Assembly: GCA_002353635.1 (NCBI GenBank)
Contig: DEKA01000052.1
Coordinates: 1 to 50,622 of the forward strand
DNA length: 50,622 nucleotides
DNA from: Lachnospiraceae bacterium UBA2734
GTDB lineage: Bacteria; Bacillota; Clostridia; Lachnospirales; Lachnospiraceae
Reading direction: 5' to 3'
Shown in pieces: positions 24,456 through 32,585 of this stretch. The translations under genes were made by a program, and so were the position numbers. The notes under the pieces were generated by a model. It was not told the origin of the DNA, ran no database searches, and saw only the letters and a list, made by a program, of their open reading frames with translations. Position 1 is the stretch's first letter. Each line of letters opens with the position of its first letter.

Positions 24456-24767
24456 ATGGCAACGAGTAAGATTAAAAAAGGCGATACCGTAAAGGTCATC
24501 GCAGGCAAGGACCTCGGCAAGACCGGCAAGGTTACTTCTGTGGACGTCAAGAACCACAGAGTAGTAGTCGAGGGAATCAATAAGGTTACAAAGCACGTTA
24601 AACCCTCCGCGCAGAACCAGAACGGCGGAATCGTTGAGAAGGAAGCTCCGATCGACGTATCCAACGTTATGCTGTTCACAGACGGCAAGACGAGCAGAGT
24701 TGGCTTCAAGGTAGAGGACGGCAAAAAGGTAAGATTTGCCAAGGCTACCGGCAAGACAATTGACTGA
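24456..24767 (+). CDS. rplX: 50S ribosomal protein L24
   Basis: The 103-residue L24 has the KOW motif (KKGDTVKVIAGKDLGKTGKVTSVD) and starts 50S assembly. AAGGAGG lies 7 nt before the ATG, 11 nt after rplN. Confidence 0.99.
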   Translation: MATSKIKKGDTVKVIAGKDLGKTGKVTSVDVKNHRVVVEGINKVTKHVKPSAQNQNGGIVEKEAPIDVSNVMLFTDGKTSRVGFKVEDGKKVRFAKATGKTID

Positions 24768-24790
24768 TCAGGCGAAAGGAGGAATAAGCA

Positions 24791-25333
24791 TTGAGCGCAA
24801 GACTTAAAGAGCAGTACAACACACAGATCCGTGAAGCTCTGACCAAGAAGTTCGGCTACAAGAACCCTATGCAGATCCCGAAGCTTGACAAGATCGTTGT
24901 CAACATGGCAGTAGGTGAGGCTAAGGAGAACGAGAAGCTCCTTGAGACAGCAGCAAAGGATCTTGCGACCATCACAGGTCAGCACCCCATTTACACAAAG
25001 GCAAAGAAGTCCATCGCGAACTTCAAGATTCGTGAGGGCATGCCGATCGGATGCAAGGTAACACTTCGCGGCGAGAGAATGTATGAGTTCCTTGACAGAC
25101 TCGTATCCCTTGCTCTTCCCCGCGTAAGAGACTTCAGAGGCGTTAACCCCAACTCCTTCGATGGAAGAGGAAACTACGCACTTGGCATCAAGGAGCAGCT
25201 GATTTTCCCTGAGATCGAGTATGATAAGGTCGACAAGGTAAGAGGCATGGACATTGTCTTCACGACAACAGCCAATACTGATGAGGAAGCCAGAGAGCTT
25301 CTGAGACAGTTCGGCATGCCTTTTGCAAAGTAA
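24791..25333 (+). CDS. rplE: 50S ribosomal protein L5
   Basis: The 180-residue L5 (SARLKEQYNTQIREALTKKFGYKNPMQIPKLDKIVVN) binds 5S rRNA in the central protuberance. The start is TTG at 24791, 7-8 nt after AAAGGAGG; no ATG lies before the conserved LKEQYN. The C-terminal GMDIVFTTTANTDEEARELL is complete. Confidence 0.98.
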   Translation: MSARLKEQYNTQIREALTKKFGYKNPMQIPKLDKIVVNMAVGEAKENEKLLETAAKDLATITGQHPIYTKAKKSIANFKIREGMPIGCKVTLRGERMYEFLDRLVSLALPRVRDFRGVNPNSFDGRGNYALGIKEQLIFPEIEYDKVDKVRGMDIVFTTTANTDEEARELLRQFGMPFAK

Positions 25334-25350
25334 TTCTATAGGAGGAAAAA

Positions 25351-25536
25351 ATGGCAAAGACTTCTATGAAGATCAAGCAGCAGATGAAGCCCAAGTTCTC
25401 TACGAGAGCTTACACCCGCTGCAGAATCTGCGGCCGTCCGCACTCCGTTCTTAAGAAGTACGGCATCTGCAGAATCTGCTTCCGCGAACTGGCTTACAAG
25501 GGCGAGATTCCGGGCGTCAAGAAGGCATCCTGGTAA
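25351..25536 (+). CDS. rpsZ: 30S ribosomal protein S14, zinc-binding type Z
   Basis: The 61-residue short S14 carries the four zinc cysteines Cys24, Cys27, Cys40 and Cys43 (CRIC...CRIC). This is the C+ form, so the protein depends on zinc. AGGAGG lies 5 nt before the ATG. Confidence 0.98.
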   Translation: MAKTSMKIKQQMKPKFSTRAYTRCRICGRPHSVLKKYGICRICFRELAYKGEIPGVKKASW

Positions 25537-25725
25537 TCTGCTGACACAAGGACCTGAGTTCCGCGAAGACAGCCCGAAAGGGCCGGGCGGGACAAGGTCC
25601 GATCAGATACGATTTAATTTTCAGAAGGGAACCGGAAAATGCATCCGGTTTCGAAACGGGATATCACATACCATAGCGCAGGATCTTCGGATCCTGCAGC
25701 ACAATATTGAAAGGAATTTATTACC
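25537..25725 (+). promoter_or_regulatory. Structured spacer before rpsH
   Basis: 189 nt without a gene. Contains ggacc/ggtcc (25551 / 25596 region) enclosing a GC hairpin, accgga/tccggt (25631-25649), and a perfect 8-bp stem gcaggatc/gatcctgc closed by a stable cUUCGg tetraloop (25678-25697), 28 nt before the rpsH start. S8 is a known autoregulator of the spc operon in E. coli, so a control site here is plausible but unproven. Confidence 0.5.
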
Positions 25726-26127
25726 ATGAGCATGAGTGATCCTATTGCAGATATGCTGACAAGAATCCGCAACGCCAACACATCCAAGCACGACACAGTT
25801 GACATTCCCTCTTCCAAGATGAAGATGGCCATTGCCAACATCCTTCTTGAGGAAGGCTATGTAGCCAAGGTTGAGCTCGTTGACAACAAGGGCTTCAAGG
25901 ATATCCGCATCACCCTTAAGTACGGTCAGGACAAGAACGACCGCATTCTTACAGGTCTTAAGAGAATTTCCAAGCCCGGCCTTCGCGTATACGCAGGCAA
26001 GGACGATGTTCCGAAGGTTCTCGACGGACTCGGCACAGCAATTCTGTCCACAAACCAGGGCGTAATCACAGATAAGAAGGCAAGAGAGCTGCAGGTTGGC
26101 GGCGAAGTACTTGCATTTATCTGGTAA
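25726..26127 (+). CDS. rpsH: 30S ribosomal protein S8
   Basis: The 133-residue S8 (MSMSDPIADMLTRIRNANTSKHDTVDIPSSKMK) binds central-domain 16S rRNA and ends in the typical GGEVLAFIW. GAAAGGAA lies about 10 nt before the ATG. ATG at 25732 is an alternative start. Confidence 0.99.
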   Translation: MSMSDPIADMLTRIRNANTSKHDTVDIPSSKMKMAIANILLEEGYVAKVELVDNKGFKDIRITLKYGQDKNDRILTGLKRISKPGLRVYAGKDDVPKVLDGLGTAILSTNQGVITDKKARELQVGGEVLAFIW

Positions 26128-26246
26128 TTCCGATAAAATAATTACGTTTTTGACTGAATCAGGCACAGCTCTGCCATCAGCGGGGCTGACCTGATACAGT
26201 TTTGTAAAGGTTTATTTATTATCAACAGTTTTTAGGAGGTACGGGC

Positions 26247-26786
26247 ATGTCACGTATAGGTTTAATGCCAATCGCTATACCGGCAGGTGTCACTGTTAGT
26301 GTAGCAGAAAATAACACAGTGACTGTAAAGGGTCCCAAGGGAGAACTCGTGAGAACACTTCCCGCCGAGATGACGATCAAGCAGGAGAATGGCGAGATCA
26401 AAGTCTCCAGACCCAATGATCTGAAGAAAGAAAAGGCATTACACGGACTTACAAGAGCTCTGCTGCACAACATGGTAGTAGGTGTGACAGAGGGATTCAC
26501 AAAGACGCTGGAAATCAACGGCGTCGGCTACAGAGCCGAGAAGAAGGGCAAAGTCCTTACAATGCATTTAGGATATTCCCACAACGTCGACATGGAGGAT
26601 CCTGCAGGCGTTGAGACGAAGGTCGACGGCAACAAGATCATCGTTTCGGGAATCGATAAAGAGGCTGTTGGCCAGTACGCAGCCAATATCAGAAGCAAGA
26701 GATCTCCTGAGCCGTACAAGGGCAAGGGTATCAAATATGATTACGAGACCATCCGCCGCAAAGTCGGTAAGACTGGTAAGAAGTGA
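26247..26786 (+). CDS. rplF: 50S ribosomal protein L6
   Basis: The 179-residue L6 (MSRIGLMPIAIPAGVTVSV) has two tandem L6 folds and the PEPYKGKGIKY end. It lies near the factor-binding site. AGGAGGT lies 7 nt upstream. The 119-nt spacer before it includes agctctgcc..cggggct complementarity but no clear promoter. Confidence 0.99.
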   Translation: MSRIGLMPIAIPAGVTVSVAENNTVTVKGPKGELVRTLPAEMTIKQENGEIKVSRPNDLKKEKALHGLTRALLHNMVVGVTEGFTKTLEINGVGYRAEKKGKVLTMHLGYSHNVDMEDPAGVETKVDGNKIIVSGIDKEAVGQYAANIRSKRSPEPYKGKGIKYDYETIRRKVGKTGKK

Positions 26787-26804
26787 TCGGAAGGAGCGTA
26801 GAAA

Positions 26805-27173
26805 ATGGTTAAAAAGGAAAACAGGAAGCTTATTCGCGAGAAGAAACATCTTAAAGTTCGTAACCGTTTCAGCGGAACAGCTGAGAGACCGCGCCTTTCC
26901 GTATTCAGATCCAATCATCACATGTATGCTCAGATTATCGACGATGAGCAGGGCAGAACAATTGTATCTGCTGCTACAACGGAGAAGGAAGCCAAGGCAG
27001 CTCTTGCACACACAGATGATGTTGCAGCTGCAGAGTACATTGGCGATCTTGTAGCAAAGAGAGCTCTTGAAAAGGGCGTGAAGAAGGTTGTATTCGACAG
27101 AGGCGGTTTTATTTATCAGGGCAAGGTAGCTGCTCTGGCTGACGCGGCACGTAAGGCCGGCCTTGATTTCTAA
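26805..27173 (+). CDS. rplR: 50S ribosomal protein L18
   Basis: The 122-residue L18 (ENRKLIREKKHLKVRNRFSGTAERPRLSVFRSNHHMYAQ) binds 5S rRNA with L5. Standard length; GGAAGGAG precedes the ATG. Confidence 0.99.
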   Translation: MVKKENRKLIREKKHLKVRNRFSGTAERPRLSVFRSNHHMYAQIIDDEQGRTIVSAATTEKEAKAALAHTDDVAAAEYIGDLVAKRALEKGVKKVVFDRGGFIYQGKVAALADAARKAGLDF

Positions 27174-27188
27174 GGGAGGAAGTACCAG

Positions 27189-27701
27189 ATGAAGCGTACG
27201 ATTATAGATGCAAGTCAGTTAGGAGAGCTCACCGATAAGGTCGTTACCATCAAGCGTGTCACAAAGGTTGTTAAGGGCGGCCGCAACATGAAGTTCTCTG
27301 CACTGGTAGTTGTAGGCGACAACAACGGCCATGTAGGTGTCGGCCTTGGCAAATCCACAGAAATTCCTGATGCCATCAGAAAGGGCAGAGATGATGCTGC
27401 CAAGCACCTTGTCAGCGTAGCACTCGATGAGGTTGGCTCCATCACACACGACTATGTAGGCAGATATGGTTCCTCAGAAGTCCTTCTGAAGAAGTCTCCC
27501 GATGGTACTGGTATCATCGCCGGCGGTCCCGCACGTACTGTGTGCGAGCTGGCAGGTATCAAGAACATCAGAACAAAGTCCCTTGGCTCCAACAACAAGC
27601 AGAACGTTGTTCTTGCTACACTGAAGGGCCTCGAGCAGATCAAGTCCCCTGAGCAGGTTGCTGCAAGACGCGGCAAGTCTGTTGACGATTTCAAGGGCTG
27701 A
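27189..27701 (+). CDS. rpsE: 30S ribosomal protein S5
   Basis: The 170-residue S5 has the dsRBD-like domain (VTIKRVTKVVKGGRNMKFSALVVVGD) and the GVGLGKSTEIPDAIRKG segment. It lines the mRNA channel and affects accuracy. AGGGAGGA lies 8 nt before the ATG. Confidence 0.99.
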   Translation: MKRTIIDASQLGELTDKVVTIKRVTKVVKGGRNMKFSALVVVGDNNGHVGVGLGKSTEIPDAIRKGRDDAAKHLVSVALDEVGSITHDYVGRYGSSEVLLKKSPDGTGIIAGGPARTVCELAGIKNIRTKSLGSNNKQNVVLATLKGLEQIKSPEQVAARRGKSVDDFKG

Positions 27702-27736
27702 TCGCTCCCTGACGAAGGTACGGAAAGGAGATTAAG

Positions 27737-27925
27737 ATGGCTGAGAAAAAGTTAAAGATTACACTCACCAAGTCACTCATCGCTGCAGTTCCTAAGAACA
27801 AGGCGATTATCAAATCTATGGGCTTCCACAAAACCAACAGCTCTGTTGTTCTTCCGGACAACGCAGCGACAAGAGGACAGATCAGACTGATCGCTCCTTA
27901 TGTCAAAGTGGAAGAGCTGGACTAA
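27737..27925 (+). CDS. rpmD: 50S ribosomal protein L30
   Basis: The 62-residue L30 (KKLKITLTKSLIAAVPKNKAIIKSMGFHKTNSSV). Small and non-essential in some bacteria. GAAAGGAG precedes the ATG. Confidence 0.98.
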   Translation: MAEKKLKITLTKSLIAAVPKNKAIIKSMGFHKTNSSVVLPDNAATRGQIRLIAPYVKVEELD

Positions 27926-27938
27926 GGAGGACTGACAA

Positions 27939-28403
27939 ATGGAATTATCAAATTTAAGACCTGCTGCAGGTTCCAAGCATAATGATTTCAGACGCGGCCG
28001 CGGTCAGGCTTCCGGCAACGGTAAGACAGCCGGCTACGGCAACAAGGGCCAGAAGGCGCGTTCCGGCAGACCCAGAGCTGGTTTCGAGGGCGGCCAGATG
28101 CCTCTGTACAGACGTCTGCCCAAGAGAGGATTCACCAACTACAACCACAAGGACATTGTTGCAGTAAGCCTCTCTGTGATCGCTGACAAGTTCGATGACG
28201 GCGCATCTGTAGATGCACAGAAGCTCATGGATGCAGGCATCATTGATCACTTCGGAGACGGAATCAAGATTCTCTCCGGTGATAAGGGCAAGGACAAGTT
28301 AAATCTGACAAAGAAGCTGACCATTGAGGCCAATGCTTTCAGTGCAGCTGCCAAGTCAAAGATCGAGGCTGCCGGCGGCGAAGCCAAAGTCATTGAGAAA
28401 TAA
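27939..28403 (+). CDS. rplO: 50S ribosomal protein L15
   Basis: The 154-residue L15 starts MELSNLRPAAGSKHNDFRRGRGQASGNGKTAG with the Gly-rich extended arm and the FEGGQMPLYRRLPKRGF motif. AAGGAGG lies 9 nt before the ATG. A 148-nt spacer to secY follows. Confidence 0.99.
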   Translation: MELSNLRPAAGSKHNDFRRGRGQASGNGKTAGYGNKGQKARSGRPRAGFEGGQMPLYRRLPKRGFTNYNHKDIVAVSLSVIADKFDDGASVDAQKLMDAGIIDHFGDGIKILSGDKGKDKLNLTKKLTIEANAFSAAAKSKIEAAGGEAKVIEK

Positions 28404-28551
28404 CAGCATAACAGGATAATAATTATGACGGGAATTTGTATATTCGGTCTTCTGCACACTTTTGGCGCGATGGCTGCGTATACAAATTTTCCGTATCCGG
28501 TATATTTATGTTGCTGCTGTTCATTCGTGACGAAAGGCTGGTAAGCTTATT
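28404..28551 (+). other. rplO-secY spacer with long hairpin
   Basis: aatttgtata near 28434 is complementary to tatacaaatt near 28479, enclosing about 35 nt that include gcgcgat. The right arm is followed by TTCCG, only a short T-run. It may modulate secY relative to the ribosomal genes. Confidence 0.35.
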
Positions 28552-29865
28552 ATGTTAGAAACCGTGAAAAATGCATTTAAGGTCAAGGAGATCCGTGACC
28601 GGATCATCTTCACCTTCCTGATGCTGATCATAATCCGGTTTGGTTCTCAGCTGCCTGTGCCGGGCGTAGACAGGAACTATTTTTCGAACTGGTTCGGTTC
28701 CCAGACGGGAGACGCATTCTCTCTGGTGGATGCCTTTACGGGTGGTTCATTCCTGAATATGTCAGTGCTGGCACTGAATATCACCCCGTACATCACTTCC
28801 TCCATCATCATTCAGCTTCTGACAATCGCAATCCCCAAGCTCGAAGAGATGCAGAGAGAGGGTGAGGACGGCAGAAAGATGCTCGTCGCACTCACAAGAT
28901 ATGTGACCATCGGCCTGTCACTCCTGCAGGGCGGTGCCATGGCAATCGGCTTCGGGAGACAGGGCCTTCTTGAGCACTACAATGCGCTCAATGTCATCAT
29001 GGTAATCGCAACACTGACGGCTGGTTCCACTTTTGTGATGTGGATCGGTGAGCGGATCACGGAGAAGGGTGTTGGAAACGGCATTTCTATTGTCCTGATC
29101 ATCAACATCATCTCCCGCATGCCGCAGGATATCACTTCGCTGTTCACACAGTTTGTTTCCGGTAAGTCAGTAGCCGTTGGAGCGTTCGCAGCGTGCGTCA
29201 TCATTGCTATTATTGTCGGCATGGTGATTCTCACTATTCTTCTCAATGATGCAGAGAGAAGAATTCCTGTACAGTATACAAGGAAGATTCAGGGCAGAAG
29301 ACAGATCGGAGGGCAGGGTTCCTTTATCCCGCTCAAGGTGAACACGGCCAATGTCATGCCGATCATCTTTGCTTCCTCGCTGATGGAGTTTCCGGTTATC
29401 ATTTCTACGATGGCCGGTTACAAGGGAACAGGCGTATGGAATGAGATTCTTCACTACCTGAACTCCTCTTATTGGTGCAGCCCGGCAACGCCAAAGTATT
29501 CGCTGGGGCTTGTTGTTTATGTAGCTCTGCTGGTCTTCTTTGCATATTTCTATACCTCGATCATTTTCAATCCGCTCGAGGTAGCCGACAATATGAAGAA
29601 ACAGGGCGGGTTCATTCCCGGCATCAGACCTGGAAAGCCTACAAGCGACTACCTGACAAGGATCCTTAACTACATTATTTTTATCGGTGCTGTCGGCCTG
29701 ACCATCGTCGGTGTTCTTCCGTTCTTTTTCCGCGGCGTTTTCAATGCAAACGTCAGCTTCGGCGGAACATCCCTGATCATCGTTGTCAGCGTCGTTCTGG
29801 AGACAATCAAACAGGTTGAATCCATGATGATGGTGCGCAGCTACAAGGGATTTCTTTCAGATTGA
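28552..29865 (+). CDS. secY: Preprotein translocase channel subunit SecY
   Basis: The 437-residue integral membrane protein has ten predicted helices, starting MLETVKNAFKVKEIRDRIIFTFLMLIIIRFGSQLPVPGVD. It has the plug region near 60, the GNGISIVLIINIISRMP segment and the cytoplasmic loop ERRIPVQYTRKIQGRRQIGGQ. It forms the secretion pore with SecE and SecG. The length is canonical. The ribosome site is weak, so coupling or leader control is possible. Confidence 0.99.
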   Translation: MLETVKNAFKVKEIRDRIIFTFLMLIIIRFGSQLPVPGVDRNYFSNWFGSQTGDAFSLVDAFTGGSFLNMSVLALNITPYITSSIIIQLLTIAIPKLEEMQREGEDGRKMLVALTRYVTIGLSLLQGGAMAIGFGRQGLLEHYNALNVIMVIATLTAGSTFVMWIGERITEKGVGNGISIVLIINIISRMPQDITSLFTQFVSGKSVAVGAFAACVIIAIIVGMVILTILLNDAERRIPVQYTRKIQGRRQIGGQGSFIPLKVNTANVMPIIFASSLMEFPVIISTMAGYKGTGVWNEILHYLNSSYWCSPATPKYSLGLVVYVALLVFFAYFYTSIIFNPLEVADNMKKQGGFIPGIRPGKPTSDYLTRILNYIIFIGAVGLTIVGVLPFFFRGVFNANVSFGGTSLIIVVSVVLETIKQVESMMMVRSYKGFLSD

Positions 29866-29956
29866 TATCGGATGCCGGAGACGGGGCGGACGGAAGCGTC
29901 TGCATACGTCCCCGGCAATTCTTCTTAAGTGGATAAGCGGTCGGTGACGTATAGGC
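29866..29956 (+). other. Hairpin after secY
   Basis: gccgg-a-gacg near 29874 pairs with cgtc-c-ccggc near 29910, enclosing about 20 nt and followed by AATTCTTCTT. It may act as a weak terminator or attenuator between secY and adk. Confidence 0.4.
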
Positions 29957-30044
29957 GTCATCGATTGCCGGATCCCATCGGCGAAACCGCATTCGCGAAT
30001 TTCGCCTCGGGGTGCCGCAAAATACGCGGCACAGAAAGGAAAAT
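29957..30044 (+). promoter_or_regulatory. Two-hairpin leader element of adk (copy 1)
   Basis: An 18-nt block tcatcgattgccggatcc (29958-29975) is followed by hairpin 1 ggcgaaa/tttcgcc (29980-29986 / 30000-30006) and hairpin 2 gtgccgc/gcggcac (30012-30018 / 30026-30032), then AGAAAGGA and the start codon. Nearly the same 88 nt precede buk at 49403-49490. The gccg of the leading block could alternatively pair with cggc inside hairpin 1. Confidence 0.7.
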
Positions 30045-30686
30045 ATGATCATCGTAATGCTGGGCGCACCGGGCGCAGGTAAAGGCACACAGGCAGCTGC
30101 CATCAGTGAGAAGTACGGTCTGCCGCACATCTCGACAGGCGATATTTTCCGCTCCAATATCAAGAATGGGACTGAGCTGGGCAAAAAGGCCAAGTCTTAT
30201 ATGGATCAGGGGAAGCTCGTTCCTGATGAACTGACTGTTCAGCTTCTTCTTGACCGTGTTGCAAAGGAAGACTGCAAAGAGGGGTATATCCTTGACGGCT
30301 TTCCGAGAACAATTCCTCAGGCAGAGGTACTGACGCAGGCTCTTGCAAAGGACGGGCAGAAGGTTGATTTTGCACTCAATGTCGATGTTCCGGATGAGAA
30401 CATTGTCAGAAGAATGAGCGGAAGAAGGAGCTGCCCCAAGTGCGGCGCTTCCTACCATATTGAATTTATTCCTCCGAAGAAGGAGGGAATCTGTGATGTC
30501 TGCGGCACTGCTCTTATTCAGAGAGAGGATGACAAGCCGGAGACAGTGAAGAACAGACTGTCTGTATATCATGAGCAGACACAGCCTCTCATTGCTTATT
30601 ATGAGAAAGCCGGTGTGCTGCATACTGTAGACGGCACAAAGGACAAGGACGATGTCTTTGCAGACATTGCCTCGATCCTTGGCTGA
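30045..30686 (+). CDS. adk: Adenylate kinase
   Basis: The 213-residue enzyme interconverts ATP + AMP and 2 ADP. P-loop GAPGAGKGT (7-15), DGFPRT near 84, and a zinc-type LID with CPKCGASYHIEF...CDVCG. The ATG at 30045 is chosen over in-frame GTG at 30012, which lies inside the leader hairpin; AAAGGA is 6 nt upstream. Adjacent to secY as in most bacteria, but the usual map gene between adk and infA is missing. Confidence 0.99.
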   Translation: MIIVMLGAPGAGKGTQAAAISEKYGLPHISTGDIFRSNIKNGTELGKKAKSYMDQGKLVPDELTVQLLLDRVAKEDCKEGYILDGFPRTIPQAEVLTQALAKDGQKVDFALNVDVPDENIVRRMSGRRSCPKCGASYHIEFIPPKKEGICDVCGTALIQREDDKPETVKNRLSVYHEQTQPLIAYYEKAGVLHTVDGTKDKDDVFADIASILG

Positions 30687-30711
30687 TCGGAAAGAGAAAG
30701 GATTTTATTAT

Positions 30712-30930
30712 ATGTCTAAAGCAGATGCAATCGAACTTGAAGGCGTAGTCGTTGAGAAGCTTCCGAACACAATGTTCAGAGTTAAGCTCGAGAATGGTGC
30801 GATTATTCTTGCACACATCAGCGGCAAGCTTCGTCAGAACTTCATTCGAATTCTCCCCGGTGATAAGGTGACACTTGAGATGTCCACCTACGATCTCACA
30901 AAGGGCAGAATTATCTGGAGAGACAAATAA
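30712..30930 (+). CDS. infA: Translation initiation factor IF-1
   Basis: The 72-residue S1-like OB fold (MSKADAIELEGVVVEKLPNTMFRVKLENGAIILAHISGKLRQNFIRILPGDKV). It occupies the A site during initiation. The ATG at 30712 follows AAAGGA and gives the family start; the frame is open further upstream within adk. Confidence 0.99.
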   Translation: MSKADAIELEGVVVEKLPNTMFRVKLENGAIILAHISGKLRQNFIRILPGDKVTLEMSTYDLTKGRIIWRDK

Positions 30931-30937
30931 TTTCCGC

Positions 30938-30966
30938 TTGCAGTATATATTTAATGATGATATACT
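30938..30966 (+). promoter_or_regulatory. Internal promoter for rpmJ-rpsM-rpsK-rpsD-rpoA
   Basis: TTGCAG (30938-30943), a 17-nt spacer, TATACT (30961-30966), inside the 212-nt spacer after infA. It would give a leader of about 170 nt and a separate alpha operon. Confidence 0.65.
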
Positions 30967-31142
30967 ATAACGGCGTTTGGAATGAGCACAGGGGTATCTC
31001 TGCGCTCTTCTGTGCGCATTTATGCAAACGATGAATATTCGTACTGTATGGCATTTGCCCTCGGTTTCGGCCTCTGTGCTGAGGCTTAGGGAGTACAGTG
31101 CATCAGCTGCGAGTATTTAAATAAAAGAAAGGAGTGTGCAGC

Positions 31143-31256
31143 GTGAAAGTAAGAGCATCCGTGAAGCCTATGTGCGAGAAGTGCAAGGTTGTAAAGCGCA
31201 AAGGTGTTATCCGGATTATCTGCGAGAATCCGAAGCATAAACAGAGACAGGGTTGA
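31143..31256 (+). CDS. rpmJ: 50S ribosomal protein L36
   Basis: The 37-residue zinc-ribbon L36: VKVRASVKPMCEKC, then CENPKHKQRQG at the end. Zinc ligands Cys11, Cys14, Cys27 and His32 are all present. Start GTG at 31143; AAAGGAG lies about 10 nt upstream. Confidence 0.98.
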   Translation: MKVRASVKPMCEKCKVVKRKGVIRIICENPKHKQRQG

Positions 31257-31475
31257 TCACGAGCCATACGCGGATCTGATCCGCGAATGCTTTTGATACC
31301 ACTGCATTGAACAGGGAAAGTGCCTGTTCCAGCGGAAAGGCTGATGCATGTCATTATGTGCACAGCTGGGCATGGGATACCGCTTCGCGGTGTCGCTCCC
31401 GTCGCAGAAGGGAGTATTGCCTCCATCAAAGTTGAAGAGCCGCCGAGGGCGGCAGGATTTTAAAGGAGAATTAGA
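31257..31475 (+). other. Structured rpmJ-rpsM spacer
   Basis: 219 nt without a gene. cgcggat/atccgcg (31269-31285) is followed by GCTTTTGAT and may be an attenuator after rpmJ. aacagg/cctgtt, accgc/gcggt and ctccc/gggag stems follow, and gccgcc/ggcggc (31439-31453) ends 22 nt before the rpsM start. Confidence 0.45.
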
Positions 31476-31844
31476 ATGGCTCGTATTTCCGGTATTGATT
31501 TACCCAGAGACAAGCGCGTTGAGATCGGCCTCACTGCTATCTATGGCATCGGCCGCGCCTCCGCAGACAAGATTCTTAAGGCTACAGGAGTTAATCCTGA
31601 CACTCGCTGCAGAGATCTGACAGACGACGAAGTCAAGGTAATCGGCGACTACATCGCTGAGCACTACATGGTAGAAGGTGATCTTCGCCGTGAAGTTGCC
31701 ATGAACATCAAGACCCTGACAGAGATCGGCTGCTACAGAGGAACACGTCACAGAAGAGGACTTCCTGTCCGCGGTCAGCATACAAAGAACAATGCCAGAA
31801 CGCGCAAGGGTCCCCGCAAGACAATCGCCAACAAGAAGCAGTAA
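31476..31844 (+). CDS. rpsM: 30S ribosomal protein S13
   Basis: The 122-residue S13 (MARISGIDLPRDKRVEIGLTAIYGIGRASADKIL) forms bridge B1 in the 30S head. The Lys/Arg-rich tail ends KGPRKTIANKKQ. AAAGGAG lies 8 nt before the ATG. Confidence 0.99.
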   Translation: MARISGIDLPRDKRVEIGLTAIYGIGRASADKILKATGVNPDTRCRDLTDDEVKVIGDYIAEHYMVEGDLRREVAMNIKTLTEIGCYRGTRHRRGLPVRGQHTKNNARTRKGPRKTIANKKQ

Positions 31845-32068
31845 TGACGGATTCCTGCGCATGCAGGAGAGATGGCGCGAATATCCGTCAGCCGTCCGTC
31901 TGATACCAGCGTTAGGTGCGTGATCAGCTCGCACCCTTTACCGGAGGCACCCGCAGCATTGATGCAGTCCAACCACTGCATTGGAAATGCAGACATGATA
32001 TCTGCAATTTCTGAAAATGTGGGCGGAATTAGTGCCGAACGGTATGAAATGAGAGAAAGGTTAATAGA

Positions 32069-32464
32069 ATGCCAGCAGCAAAGAAATCTACCGCTTCCAA
32101 GAAGCGTGTTAAGAAGAATGTAGAGAAGGGCCAGGCACATATCCAGGCTTCCTTCAACAACACAATTGTTACTCTGACAGACACACAGGGCAACGCTCTG
32201 TCCTGGGCATCTGCCGGCGGACTTGGTTTCAAGGGCTCCCGTAAGTCCACTCCCTATGCAGCACAGCTCGCTGCAGAGACAGCTACAAAGGCTGCACTCC
32301 TTCACGGTCTGAAGTCTGTAGATGTATTCGTAAAGGGACCCGGATCAGGAAGAGAAGCTGCCATCCGTGCACTCAATGCAAACGGCCTGACTGTTACATC
32401 CATCACAGATGTGACACCTGTACCGCACAACGGATGCCGCCCGCCTAAGAGAAGAAGGGTTTAG
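32069..32464 (+). CDS. rpsK: 30S ribosomal protein S11
   Basis: The 131-residue S11 with TLTDTQGNALSWASAGGLGFKGSRKSTPYAAQ and the end PHNGCRPPKRRRV. It lines the E site on the platform. It follows a 224-nt spacer (31845-32068) in which gacggat near 31848 is complementary to atccgtc near 31881 around a gcgcatgc palindrome. The ribosome site GAGAAAGG is about 11 nt upstream. Confidence 0.99.
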   Translation: MPAAKKSTASKKRVKKNVEKGQAHIQASFNNTIVTLTDTQGNALSWASAGGLGFKGSRKSTPYAAQLAAETATKAALLHGLKSVDVFVKGPGSGREAAIRALNANGLTVTSITDVTPVPHNGCRPPKRRRV

Positions 32465-32501
32465 TCCTTTGTTTTTATTTTTCTATTCATTTGGATGAAG
32501 G

Positions 32502-32561
32502 CACACCGCCTCCAAAGCGGTGTGTTGTAAACAACAATCGGGCGGCGGCAAAGGGCGCCGC
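32502..32561 (+). other. Two hairpins between rpsK and rpsD
   Basis: cacaccgc/gcggtgtg (32502-32524, loop CTCCAAA) and gcggcg/cgccgc (32542-32561). The second lies 17 nt before the rpsD ribosome site. No U-run follows either, so they are not simple terminators. S4 is a known autoregulator of the alpha operon, and this is a possible place for it. Confidence 0.45.
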
Positions 32562-32585
32562 ACCGACAGAAGAAAGGAGCCTCAA

